Of a DNA stretch of 26,924 nucleotides, positions 15,526 to 23,358 are shown piece after piece. The DNA is taken from contig JBAUMF010000061.1 of the NCBI GenBank assembly GCA_049578545.1, positions 1-26,924 on the forward strand. The letters are read 5' to 3'. Source of the DNA: DASQBT01 sp049578545 (GTDB lineage Bacteria > Pseudomonadota > Gammaproteobacteria > Burkholderiales > Thiobacillaceae). Positions within the stretch are counted from its first letter, which is position 1. Every line of letters starts with the position of its first letter. Below the pieces are notes generated by a model. That model was not told the DNA's origin. It worked only from the letters and a program-made list of their open reading frames with translations, and did no database searches. The position numbers and the translations under genes are program-made.

Positions 15526-15746
15526 CTATTGTGCTTGTGAATGACAGGGCCTATGGCGGCATTTCCGGGACACAATTCTTGACTGGCGATAGTCGAAGCA
15601 GGTAGAAGTGTTAACGTTTGGCAGGACCGGAAACCCAATGAAAAAGAAGGCAGGTTTGTGAGGTGTCGCCGGCAGTACCAGTCTTTACGCATGGGAAATA
15701 ATGAACCGCGTGTCGGAAGTGGGCCAGACCCACATGTCTTCCTGAA
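15526..15746 (+). other. Gap before the hydrolase gene; weak promoter-like boxes
   Basis: TTGACT (15579-15584) and TAGAAG (15603-15608), spaced by 18 bases, could be a weak sigma-70 promoter for the hydrolase/metallopeptidase pair. No gene or terminator is seen after the Sel1 gene. Confidence 0.25.
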
Positions 15747-16403
15747 ATGGACAATCGACCGGAAGCGCGGGAGCCAGTCGTGCTGGTTCATGGCCTGTGG
15801 CTGGGGAGCTGGGTGCTGGCAATCCTGGCCGCGCGCTTGAGACGCTGCGGCTATGATGCGCGGATCTTCCCCTATCGTTCGGTGGGCCCGAGTCTTTCCG
15901 CCAACGCTGCCGCACTTGCACGGTTCGCCGCGTCCCTCGCCCAACCGCGTGTCCATTTCGTCGGACACAGCATGGGCGGTCTGGTGATCATCAAGATGCT
16001 GGAGTCGCACCCGGAACTGCGTCGTGGCCGGACTGTGCTGCTAGGTAGTCCGTATGGTGGAAGCAGGACGGCCGAGACGCTCGCCAGGACGGCCGCGGGG
16101 CGTCTGATACTCGGCCACAGCCTGATGGAATGGCTGCGGGGGCCACACGCTGAACCTGAACGCTGTGAACTCGGTGTGCTGGCCGGGGGGCGAAAGATTG
16201 GGCTGGGCCGCCTGATTACTCGGCTGCCCGACCCAAATGACGGTGTCGTAACGGAGGCTGAAGCGCGCGTGCCGGGCATGACCGATTTCATCTGCGCGCG
16301 GGTAAGCCATACTGAAATGCTATGGTCACGGGAAGTAACCTATCAGGTATGCGCCTTTCTCCAGAGCGGCCGCTTCGATCACGGGGAAATGCGACGTTCT
16401 TGA
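15747..16403 (+). CDS. Alpha/beta hydrolase (lipase/esterase-like)
   Basis: The protein has 218 residues. The core strand EPVVLVHGLWLGSW carries the oxyanion HG motif. The nucleophile elbow is GHSMGG with Ser75. Likely acid and base are Asp165 (PNDGVV) and His188 (VSHTEM), giving a complete Ser-Asp-His triad in standard order. The size and motifs fit the short PGAP1/lipase-like esterases. No signal peptide is visible, so it is probably cytoplasmic. The substrate is unknown. The ribosome site for the ATG is poor, so the exact start is uncertain. Its stop overlaps the TTG start of the next gene (TTGA), so the two are probably translationally coupled. Confidence 0.85.
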   Translation: MDNRPEAREPVVLVHGLWLGSWVLAILAARLRRCGYDARIFPYRSVGPSLSANAAALARFAASLAQPRVHFVGHSMGGLVIIKMLESHPELRRGRTVLLGSPYGGSRTAETLARTAAGRLILGHSLMEWLRGPHAEPERCELGVLAGGRKIGLGRLITRLPDPNDGVVTEAEARVPGMTDFICARVSHTEMLWSREVTYQVCAFLQSGRFDHGEMRRS

Positions 16404-17500
16404 AACCGCTCGCACCATTCGCCTTGCTGCTACTTGTGGGTGGCTGCGTCAGCATTAACTATTACTCCCAGGCCATCAATGGCGAGATGGACGTGATCCA
16501 TCGTGCCCAGCCTATCGAACGGGTGCTTGCCGACCCGAACGCTGAAGACAGCCTGAAACACAAGTTAAACGTGGTGCGCCAGATCCGCAAATTCGCCAGC
16601 AGCGAGCTGGGGTTGCCCGACAATGGCAGCTTCCGCCGCTACGCCGATCTCCAGCGGCCTTATGAGGTGTGGAATGTGTTCGCTGCACCAGAGTTTTCCA
16701 CTCAGCCCAAGGAGTGGTGCTACCTGCTTCTTGGCTGCGCCGATTACCGTGGCTATTTCTCGCATGACGGCGCCGAAGCCGCCGCTCGCCGCTTGCAGCA
16801 GGGGGGCTACGATACCTATGTTAGCGGGGTTCCTGCATATTCCACCCTGGGATGGTTTGACGACCCGGTGCTCAATACCTTCGTGCATTATCCAGATACG
16901 CAGCTTGCCGCCCTGATCTTCCACGAGCTCGCCCATCAGGTCGTCTATGTGTCGGGCGACACTACGTTTAACGAGTCATTTGCGGTCACGGTGGAGGAAG
17001 AAGGCACCCGCCGCTGGCTATCCCGGTCAGGAACCAAGGAACAGCTCGCCGCCTACGAAGCTGTCGAGACGCGCGGGCAGGCCTTTGCCACCCTGGTAAA
17101 CAAGTACCGGGCGCGGCTCACAGAGATCTACGCTACGACCCTTCCTGACGACGCAAAGCGCGTGCGCAAGGCGGAGGCATTGCGCGCCATGCAAACGGCG
17201 TATCAGAATCTGAAATCGGCATGGAATGGCTTTGCCGGCTACGACAAGTGGTTCGCCCAGCAACCGAATAATGCCCAGCTTGCCTCGGCATCCGTTTACA
17301 CACAGATGGTGCCTGCCTTTCAGGAGCTCCTCGCCGGAGAGGATGGAAATCTGCCGCGCTTCTACCGCGCTGTCAAGGACATCGGTGCGCTTCCCGAACG
17401 GGAAAGGATCAGCGCCTTGCAAAGCCTTGCCCAGATTAGTCCGGCTCACCCTTCAAGAAATACGGATTCGCGACATCCCACCAAATTGGTGATTCGATGA
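16400..17500 (+). CDS. Lipoprotein zinc metallopeptidase, PF10023 putative aminopeptidase family
   Basis: I place the start at TTG 16400. It overlaps the hydrolase stop (TTGA), has GGGGAAA upstream, and yields a classic lipoprotein signal MKPLAPFALLLLVGGC with lipidated Cys16. Longer in-frame ATG starts (16322, 16349) would put an Arg-rich stretch in front of it. The 366-residue product has the zinc motif HELAH (residues 175-179) and downstream FNESFA with Glu192 as the likely third ligand, matching the family pattern. Conserved segments include WCYLLLGCADYRGYF and HYPDTQLAALIF. It should sit on the periplasmic face of a membrane and cleave peptides. The specificity is unproven. The partner is the upstream esterase-like gene. 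Confidence 0.88.
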   Translation: MKPLAPFALLLLVGGCVSINYYSQAINGEMDVIHRAQPIERVLADPNAEDSLKHKLNVVRQIRKFASSELGLPDNGSFRRYADLQRPYEVWNVFAAPEFSTQPKEWCYLLLGCADYRGYFSHDGAEAAARRLQQGGYDTYVSGVPAYSTLGWFDDPVLNTFVHYPDTQLAALIFHELAHQVVYVSGDTTFNESFAVTVEEEGTRRWLSRSGTKEQLAAYEAVETRGQAFATLVNKYRARLTEIYATTLPDDAKRVRKAEALRAMQTAYQNLKSAWNGFAGYDKWFAQQPNNAQLASASVYTQMVPAFQELLAGEDGNLPRFYRAVKDIGALPERERISALQSLAQISPAHPSRNTDSRHPTKLVIR

Positions 17501-17797
17501 TTTTGCCGATCGAGTGATCAACGTGGTTCCATCGGGTGTCCGATTCCAGAAAAAGTGAACCGGGACTTTCGATCTGTTTCGGTCATACGGCTCGCGGCAG
17601 CCTCACCGACCGCTTTGCAAGGTTAATGAGACGGTGGAGAGAATCGTGCATCGGACGGTTGCTCAGACATGAAGCTGCCGCACTGCCAAGAAGATTCCCC
17701 GCTTGGTATAGCAACGCAGCTACCTTGCACGGGATCAATTTGCTGCGCGGGACCGGTACCACTTCCCGCGTATCCAACGGCCTTTGTCTGAACAGGA
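17501..17797. other. Convergent gap of 297 bases, no gene found
   Basis: This lies between the metallopeptidase (+) and the GYD gene (-). A 93-residue open frame on the plus strand runs into the GYD gene, but it lacks a ribosome site and has no protein-like pattern. No stem with a T-run is seen. This is the left edge of the gene-sparse part of the window. Confidence 0.4.
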
Positions 17798-18088
17798 TCA
17801 GGGAATTCTTGCAATAATCGTCCTCATCTCTTCGGCGGAGAAACCCCGCAACGTTTGTGAACGAACATTGCCAAGCGACCCTAGTTTCAATAGTGAGGCC
17901 ATACCGGCGTCTTCAGGGCCCTCAACAATAACAACCATGTCGTAGGTTCCCGTAGTGTAGTAAGCGCTCTTGACTGTCACGCCCATCTTTTCGGCCATCG
18001 CCCGGTATGCATTGAGGCGATCTGGCGACTCCTTGATGTTCTTGATTCCCTGATCGGTGAAGGTCACAAGGTTGATGAATGTTGCCAT
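17798..18088 (-). CDS. GYD-domain protein (ferredoxin-like alpha-beta fold)
   Basis: The protein has 96 residues. AAGGAGA lies 7 bases before the ATG. The sequence matches the GYD family: FINLVTFTDQGIKNIKESPD at the N-terminus, then GVTVKSAYYTTGTYDMVVIV with the GxYD signature, and LGSLGNVRSQTLRGFSAEEM near the end. Members are small dimeric alpha-beta barrel proteins whose function is not established. They often sit near oxidoreductase genes. It is the first of several small alpha-beta proteins on the minus strand here. A 26-bp dyad lies about 60 bases upstream. Confidence 0.9.
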   Translation of the reverse strand: MATFINLVTFTDQGIKNIKESPDRLNAYRAMAEKMGVTVKSAYYTTGTYDMVVIVEGPEDAGMASLLKLGSLGNVRSQTLRGFSAEEMRTIIARIP

Positions 18089-18901
18089 GGTCTTCTCCTT
18101 GAAATAGTTGATGCTGTCGCCGCGGTCGCTAATGCAGTATGGCTAAATCGAGGAGGATCGCCTTTCCTCGATATCTGGTGAAGGCACATTGCGTAAAAGC
18201 CTTCGCATTCTCCATCTTGATTCATAAGGCGGGGCAAACGGAACATTCCTGCGCCACCTGCACAACGTAAGATTCATTCTAGACCAATGCGGATTGGCGG
18301 GCGGTAGGGGAGTGTAAGGCACACGATCCCCGGGAAGGGATATTACTGGGTGGTGTCGAACTGGCGGTTGGGGCGACACGATCCAAGCTTGTCCCGCAAT
18401 CTAACTTATGCCTGACACGACTGACTCAAGCCGATCCACGCCGGTCCTTCGCGCACAGATGGCGACCGTCTGCTTAGGGGTGACAAGGCGAATCATCACT
18501 TTCGGCCATTAGCGGTCATCGCTGCCTTTGCTCCATACCTGACATTCGTTTGGCCCGATTGCCCGAGAGCCGTCATTGGATCGGCGCCATTGATCTTTTC
18601 GCCTGAACGGCAGTTTTGAAGGTGGAGCAGTCAACTCGTTTTTGGCAACGGCGGACGGCAGCCGGCCATAACCGGACCGACGCGGCGCCAGAGAATTGCT
18701 CTAATGTCTGTCCGCTCCTTGCTATCTAGAAGACATTCGCGAAGATAGGGACGGGGAGAGTTACTCGGCTTTCCCCCTAGACCTCAGCTTCCGGGTTAGG
18801 TCGTGGCCTTGACGATACTAGACGGGCAGCGGTGATGTCGGCGGCTGGTTTCTAAGTCAGGCACAGGAGAGCGGTCTGCATCTGTCGTAAGTTGAGGGTC
18901 G
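18089..18901. other. 813-base stretch without a convincing gene
   Basis: Apart from the dyad at 18147-18172 and short stems (CCAAT 18284-18288 with ATTGG 18293-18297; ATCCC 18326-18330 with GGGAT 18337-18341), I see no coding pattern on either strand. The composition looks like decayed accessory DNA. No RNA gene was recognised. Confidence 0.45.
18147..18172 (-). promoter_or_regulatory. Inverted repeat upstream of the GYD gene
   Basis: ATCGAGGA (18147-18154) and TCCTCGAT (18165-18172) are perfect 8-bp arms around a ten-base centre, 59 bases upstream of the GYD start. It could be a regulator site or a leader stem. No family can be assigned. Confidence 0.35.
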
Positions 18902-20284
18902 TCATTCCGAAGGCCTGATGTTCTGATTCAAGTGGAAAAGGTTCTTGGGGTCGTATTTGTTCTTGACCGCCACCAGGCGTTCGTAGTTGTCCCGATAGGC
19001 TGCCTTAACCTGATCCTGTCCTTCGTCCATGATCATGTTGACATACGCGCCGCCCGCGGAATGGGGATGCAGGGCCTGCCAGTAGTCGCGTGCCCATCCG
19101 ATGGTCCGCTTGTCATTGGCGGGATCGGGGTCGATGCCCACAATCACCTGGGCGAACCTGGCGTCACGGAAGCTGAACGCCGTATCGTTCTTGCCGACCC
19201 GCTGCGCTGCGCCGTTGATCGGATAGATGTGTGCGGTCGAAAGAGGTGTCGGCAGATCCGAGCCATGCTTGACGTGCAGGGCGATGGCCTCGTCGCTCAG
19301 GTCCTTGAAGAAGTCGGCCTTCCAGTACCAGCGCAAGCCGGGAGGGAAAAGGGGATCGAAGAGACTCTGCAACACTGGCCAGGGAATGGGTCCGGCGAAA
19401 TCGATGGCCGGCGTGCCGAAGTCGTTGCGGATCGTCGCGAACCGCTGTTCCGCCTGATCTAGCGCGCCCGTGTCGCACCACACGACGACACACATCTTCT
19501 TGAGATGAAATTGCTCCGGGAACGGCGGCCCCGGGGGAACGGTCACGAAGCCAAACCAGCCGTTGATCTCGTCGGGCGCTCGCAGAATGAAGTCGCGCCA
19601 CAGGTGCATCACCTGCGCCGCTCGCTCCAGCGGCCACATCATCGGTCCGCCGTACACGGTGCTGACCGGGTGCAGGCGGAACTCGAACGAGGTCACGACG
19701 CCAAAGTTCCCACCACCGCCACGCAGCGCCCAGAAGAGGTCCGGGTTCTCGGTGGCGCTTGCGCTCACGAAGCGGCCGTCGGCCAGGACCACGTCAGCAC
19801 CAATCAGATTGTCGATGGTCAGGCCAAATCGCCGGGAGAGGTAGCCGATACCGCCACCGAGGGTGAGACCGCCCACGCCGGTGGTCGAGACGAAACCGCT
19901 CGGGGTCGCCAGGCCGAAAGGGTGCGTGGCATGATCGACATCACCCCACCTGCATCCACCCTGCACGCGCACGGTGCGGCGCACAGGATCAACGCGAGTG
20001 CCCCTCATGCATCCGAGGTCGATGACCAGGCCGCCGTCCACCGTTCCCAGTCCGGGGCCGCTGTGGGTTCCGCCGCGAACCGCAACCGTCAGGCCAGCAT
20101 CGCGGCCGAAGTTGACGGCAGCGATGACGTCAGCCGCGTCCACGCATTGGGCGATGAAGCCCGGACGCTTATCGATCATGCCGTTGTAGACTCTGCGGGC
20201 GGTATCGTAGCCTTGGTCGTCGGGCCGTATCAGATCGCCACGCAGGCTTGCCTCGAGTTGTTCTATGCTTGCTTCCAAAGTCAT
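18902..20284 (-). CDS. FAD-binding oxidoreductase, berberine-bridge-enzyme-like (BBE)
   Basis: The protein has 460 residues, with AAGGAGG before the ATG. The N-terminal FAD-binding PCMH domain has VRGGTHSGPGLGTVDGGLVI, in which His74 is the expected covalent FAD ligand, and later GVGGLTLGGGIGYLSRRFG. The C-terminal BBE motif is YRDNYERLVAVKNKYDPKNL, then FHLNQNI. At the position of the second flavin link in bicovalent members (GLC-PTVG) this protein has Gly-Phe-Val-Ser-Thr-Thr-Gly, so Val132 replaces the Cys and only the histidyl bond is likely. It has no signal peptide. The family oxidises carbohydrates, alcohols or alkaloid-like compounds with O2. The substrate is unknown. It stands alone between two long gaps. 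Confidence 0.92.
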   Translation of the reverse strand: MTLEASIEQLEASLRGDLIRPDDQGYDTARRVYNGMIDKRPGFIAQCVDAADVIAAVNFGRDAGLTVAVRGGTHSGPGLGTVDGGLVIDLGCMRGTRVDPVRRTVRVQGGCRWGDVDHATHPFGLATPSGFVSTTGVGGLTLGGGIGYLSRRFGLTIDNLIGADVVLADGRFVSASATENPDLFWALRGGGGNFGVVTSFEFRLHPVSTVYGGPMMWPLERAAQVMHLWRDFILRAPDEINGWFGFVTVPPGPPFPEQFHLKKMCVVVWCDTGALDQAEQRFATIRNDFGTPAIDFAGPIPWPVLQSLFDPLFPPGLRWYWKADFFKDLSDEAIALHVKHGSDLPTPLSTAHIYPINGAAQRVGKNDTAFSFRDARFAQVIVGIDPDPANDKRTIGWARDYWQALHPHSAGGAYVNMIMDEGQDQVKAAYRDNYERLVAVKNKYDPKNLFHLNQNIRPSE

Positions 20285-20943
20285 GACGTCCTCCTTGAAG
20301 TGTTATTGGTCGAACGAATGGTGAGGAACCACATCGAGACGAGTGGACCATTCAAATCAACTTGGTGATTACCTCCGCGGAAAAATAGGAATGCAAGCCG
20401 CCAACAAGACGACAGAGATTCACTATAGTTCAGCGTGACTCTTGCGGCATTCGCCAGAGCCTTTAGCGGGCTAAAGAAATCTTCAGTTAGACGTCGATCT
20501 GTCTTTCCGTGCTGTTCACAGCATCGACTTGTGTGATGAGTTGGTCCGCTCGACCCCTGAATGACGGTTGTGGCCGATCTCTTGTCCCGCATTCGCTCAA
20601 GGCATCCATCTTCTTAGGAACAGAGATCAGTCATCTGCTCTTCCTGGAGCGATGGCCGAAACGGGTGTAGACGGCGGAAGTACACCTCTCCTGATAGCAG
20701 ATGCCCAAGCTGATCGTGGTGGATGCCTGCCTTGAGCTTCCGAGTTCGGCCACTACCGGTCCTTGGCGAGGCCACAAAATCGTAGTGTTGATCGTTCAGT
20801 CCTCAGCCACTAGGAGACACTGGCGACGGTTGGTACGGTGGTCCTGCCTCTCGGCGTGTCACTCGTAGGTTGTATTCATCTACTCCATTCCGTGTCTTAG
20901 CTCTTCGACTTCGCGGAAGGCCGGCCTGAAGACCTAGCGCACC
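20285..20943. other. 659-base gap without a gene; imperfect operator-like dyad near its left end
   Basis: GAATGGT (20316-20322) and ACCATTC (20347-20353) form an inverted repeat with a 24-base centre just upstream of the BBE gene start (minus strand). A 10-bp palindrome AGGCCGGCCT lies near 20919-20928, close to the end of the next gene. No coding pattern, terminator with T-run or RNA gene was seen elsewhere. Confidence 0.35.
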
Positions 20944-22608
20944 TCAGACTGATGCAGTCTGTTGTGCTTCCTCGATATATTGGTGGACATGTTCTACCGC
21001 ACCCGCCCCCTCGCCCACTGCCGAGGCCACGCGCTTCATCGACCCGAGGCGGACATCTCCGGCGGCGAATATTCCCGGCACACTCGTCTCGTAACCCATA
21101 GGCATACGGCCAACGGGCCATGCTTCCAAGTCGATATGGTGACCGGTGACGATGAAACCCTTGCCATCGCGCTGGACCACACCGGCCAGCCAATCAGTGT
21201 GCGGCATGGCCCCGATCAGCACGAAGAGCAGCTTCGCCGGAATAGTTTCCACGGCATTGCTCGCTCTGTGTCTGATTGCCAGAAGTTCCATAAGCTCGTC
21301 ACCCTCGGCGCCGACAACCTCGGCCCCGAGCCTAACATCGATATTGGGCGTGCCGCGAATCTGTTGGACCAGGTAATCCGACATTCCACTCTCGAGCGAA
21401 TTCGCCCGTACCACCATCGTCACCCGGCGCGCGAAAGCTGCGAGGTGGATCGCCGCCTGCCCCGCCGAGTTCCCCCCTCCGGTCACTGCCACGTCGAGGT
21501 CGCGCACCAATCGCGTCTCACCGAATGTCGTGTAGAAGACGCTTCTGCCGACGAAACGTTCGATTTCCGAAACCTCCAGGCGCCGATATCTCGCCCCGGT
21601 GGCGACGATCACCGCCGTTGCCGTGATCTCGCGTCGGTCCGATAAGGTCAGGATCTTCTTTACCCCGTTCATGTGGAGTCCTGTCACCTCCCGCGCAAAG
21701 ACGAACTTTGCTCCAAAGAGCCACGCCTGCTGGTAAGCCCGTTGGGCAAGCTCAGCTCCGCTGATCCCGCGCGGGAATCCTAGGTAATTCCTGATGAGGG
21801 AACTCGCGCCGGCCTGCCCGCCGATCACATGCCGCTCGATGACCAGGGTCCGCAACCCTTCAGATGCCGCATTAACCGCAGAAGTGAGCCCGGCGGGTCC
21901 GCCGCCGACCACCGCCACGTCACAGGACAGTTCATGTGGGTTTTCACCGATAGCGTCCATGATCTCCGCGTCTGTCGGGTCTTCAAGGACCGATCCGTCG
22001 AGAAGGAAGATGGCGGGCAACGCCGCGGGCTCGGCGCCACGCTCCTCAGTGAGCCGTTTTGCCATCGGGGACGCAATATGGTGGAACCCGTAGGGCACCC
22101 CGTTGCGATCGAGCAGCTCACGGATATCATGCGAACGCACGGAAAGCTCATCACCCATGATGTGAATCAGCTCCATTCCTGGCCGGTGGATCCGCGTCCA
22201 TTCGGCTAGGAACTCGCTCACCAAAGGATAAAGATGGACCTCGGCGGGCGTCCAGGGCTTGTAGAGATAATTATCAAGCTGGCCCAGCGCGCAGGCCTGC
22301 AGGATGGTGGGCGAGGCCGCATGGTCGCCCCAGGCGACTAGCAGTGCGCGCTTCGCCGCGGGCTCGATGGAGTGGACCCGACCAAGGAATTCGTTTCCCG
22401 TCATGTCCGGCATCCACTGGTCCGCGACGACCAATGCGATTTCCTCGCCGTCCGCCTTGATCCTGGAAACGGCCTCCAGAGCTGCGGGTGCCGAGAGGTG
22501 GGGCACAATATGGTAGTCCGCGCCGAAGCGACGGGTAAGGGCGTCGAGCATCGCGGCCAGGGCGGCCGGCTCGTCATCAATCACCATGATTACAGGTCTC
22601 TCAGTCAT
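20944..22608 (-). CDS. Response-regulator receiver fused to thioredoxin-like and thioredoxin-reductase-like FAD domains
   Basis: The protein has 554 residues, with GGAGGG 6 bases before the ATG. Residues 1-125 are a receiver: acidic pocket DDEP (11-14), phospho-acceptor Asp63 in VVADQWMPDMTG, and Lys117 in YLYKPW. The usual Thr/Ser switch appears to be Val91 (LLVAWGD). Residues 145-222 look like a thioredoxin/glutaredoxin-like fold (RSHDIRELLDRNGVPY, LPAIFLLDGSVL) with no CxxC. From 228 on is a two-dinucleotide flavoprotein: FAD site VAVVGGGPAGLTSA, NAD(P)H site VAVTGGGNSAGQAA, and FAAGDVRLGSMKRVASAVGE. The CATC redox pair of true thioredoxin reductases is absent (Thr360 and Gly363 there). 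It is known as a fused architecture in other bacteria. It probably oxidises NAD(P)H under phosphorylation control. The acceptor is unknown. Confidence 0.92.
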   Translation of the reverse strand: MTERPVIMVIDDEPAALAAMLDALTRRFGADYHIVPHLSAPAALEAVSRIKADGEEIALVVADQWMPDMTGNEFLGRVHSIEPAAKRALLVAWGDHAASPTILQACALGQLDNYLYKPWTPAEVHLYPLVSEFLAEWTRIHRPGMELIHIMGDELSVRSHDIRELLDRNGVPYGFHHIASPMAKRLTEERGAEPAALPAIFLLDGSVLEDPTDAEIMDAIGENPHELSCDVAVVGGGPAGLTSAVNAASEGLRTLVIERHVIGGQAGASSLIRNYLGFPRGISGAELAQRAYQQAWLFGAKFVFAREVTGLHMNGVKKILTLSDRREITATAVIVATGARYRRLEVSEIERFVGRSVFYTTFGETRLVRDLDVAVTGGGNSAGQAAIHLAAFARRVTMVVRANSLESGMSDYLVQQIRGTPNIDVRLGAEVVGAEGDELMELLAIRHRASNAVETIPAKLLFVLIGAMPHTDWLAGVVQRDGKGFIVTGHHIDLEAWPVGRMPMGYETSVPGIFAAGDVRLGSMKRVASAVGEGAGAVEHVHQYIEEAQQTASV

Positions 22609-22626
22609 AGAAAACCCTCCCGTGAG

Positions 22627-22649
22627 CGTGCCATTCGCCGAATGGCACG
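22627..22649 (-). promoter_or_regulatory. 23-bp inverted repeat in the leader of the receiver-flavoprotein gene
   Basis: CGTGCCATTCG (22627-22637) and CGAATGGCACG (22639-22649) are perfect 11-bp arms around one base. On the minus strand it lies 18 bases upstream of the ATG at 22608 and just before the ribosome site. It could be a repressor/activator operator or a 10-bp stem with a three-base loop in the mRNA leader. There is no T-run after it, so plain termination of the upstream gene is less likely. Confidence 0.65.
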
Positions 22650-22740
22650 AGCCCTACATCGAACGCAGGAGAATGTTGCGGACCACGCGCGGACTTCATC
22701 GCGACCGCCCGTAAACGCCGGCCTGGACTGCCCACTCGAT

Positions 22741-23019
22741 CTAACCTCGGTGATAGCGAAGGAGTTCGTCGACTTCCTCTAGGCTGAACGTATTGAGCTG
22801 CACAATATTGCTCCGAGGACGGTAGGCAGGAGGCACTATAGCTCGGGCCTGTTCTTTACTATCTACATCCGCAATGAACCACGCCTTGTGAACACCGTCC
22901 TTGCAGCCCCAATCCGCATGGGTAAGAAAATGTGAACCACTTTCGAGGAAGATCTTGACGACGTGGGCACATGCCACGACTTCTTCCTCGTGTGGGACTT
23001 CAATAAGAAAACGCGGCAT
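22741..23019 (-). CDS. Small conserved-looking protein, ferredoxin-like fold suspected
   Basis: The protein has 92 residues, with AAGGAG 7 bases before the ATG. I recognise no named family. The layout resembles small alpha-beta proteins: strand MPRFLIEVPH, helix EEEVVACAHVVKIFLES, the Trp/Cys/Asp-rich turn HFLTHADWGCKDG, strand HKAWFIADV, then helix DSKEQARAIV and strand SNIVQLNTFS. The two cysteines (in VVACAH and WGCKDG) and several histidines could bind a metal, but no known motif is present. It overlaps the upstream small gene by 20 bases and precedes the receiver-flavoprotein gene by 132 bases on the same strand. Confidence 0.8.
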   Translation of the reverse strand: MPRFLIEVPHEEEVVACAHVVKIFLESGSHFLTHADWGCKDGVHKAWFIADVDSKEQARAIVPPAYRPRSNIVQLNTFSLEEVDELLRYHRG

Positions 23020-23311
23020 AGCTTGACTCCTTCCTGGCTAATAGAATGGCCTTTCGATTCGTCTGGTCAGTGCTGAAGTTAAGAATAGTGAAGAAGGGGG
23101 CGAACAGTACCGCCGCGATCTCGACGGCACTTTCCGGGCAGCGGATCAGGAGGGCGAAGCTTTTGTTGGTCGTGGCGATCCAGGCGGCTCCTGAATCCAT
23201 GTGGCCAACGTCGTCCATGCGCAACACGCGGCCCTTGAGCCGCATTTTCAGCGCGGCCAATGACTCAAAGTTCAGATTGGTTTCGCGGCATTGTGCCGTC
23301 GTCACTTTCAT
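23000..23311 (-). CDS. Small protein of unknown function
   Basis: The protein has 103 residues. The start is supported by GAAGGAGA before the ATG at 23311. I do not recognise it. The middle has a conserved-looking stretch (DDVGHMDSGAAWIATTNKSF), and the strand ALLIRCPESAVEIAAVLFAP is hydrophobic but short for a membrane helix. The last 12 residues are read through the ribosome site and first codons of the next gene (20-base overlap), which suggests translational coupling. A frameshift near the 3' end that lengthened the protein is an alternative. It has the same strand, spacing and ribosome-site style as its neighbours, so it is probably part of one transcription unit starting at 23592. Confidence 0.65.
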   Translation of the reverse strand: MKVTTAQCRETNLNFESLAALKMRLKGRVLRMDDVGHMDSGAAWIATTNKSFALLIRCPESAVEIAAVLFAPFFTILNFSTDQTNRKAILLARKESSYAAFSY

Positions 23312-23358
23312 CGCTTGATCTCCTTCAGGATTATTCGCGTGGCTCTCGGTGAGCTAGG

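Noticed and set aside
17536..17817. 93-residue plus-strand open frame after the metallopeptidase
   Set aside because: It has no ribosome site, runs into the GYD gene on the other strand and shows no protein-like pattern.
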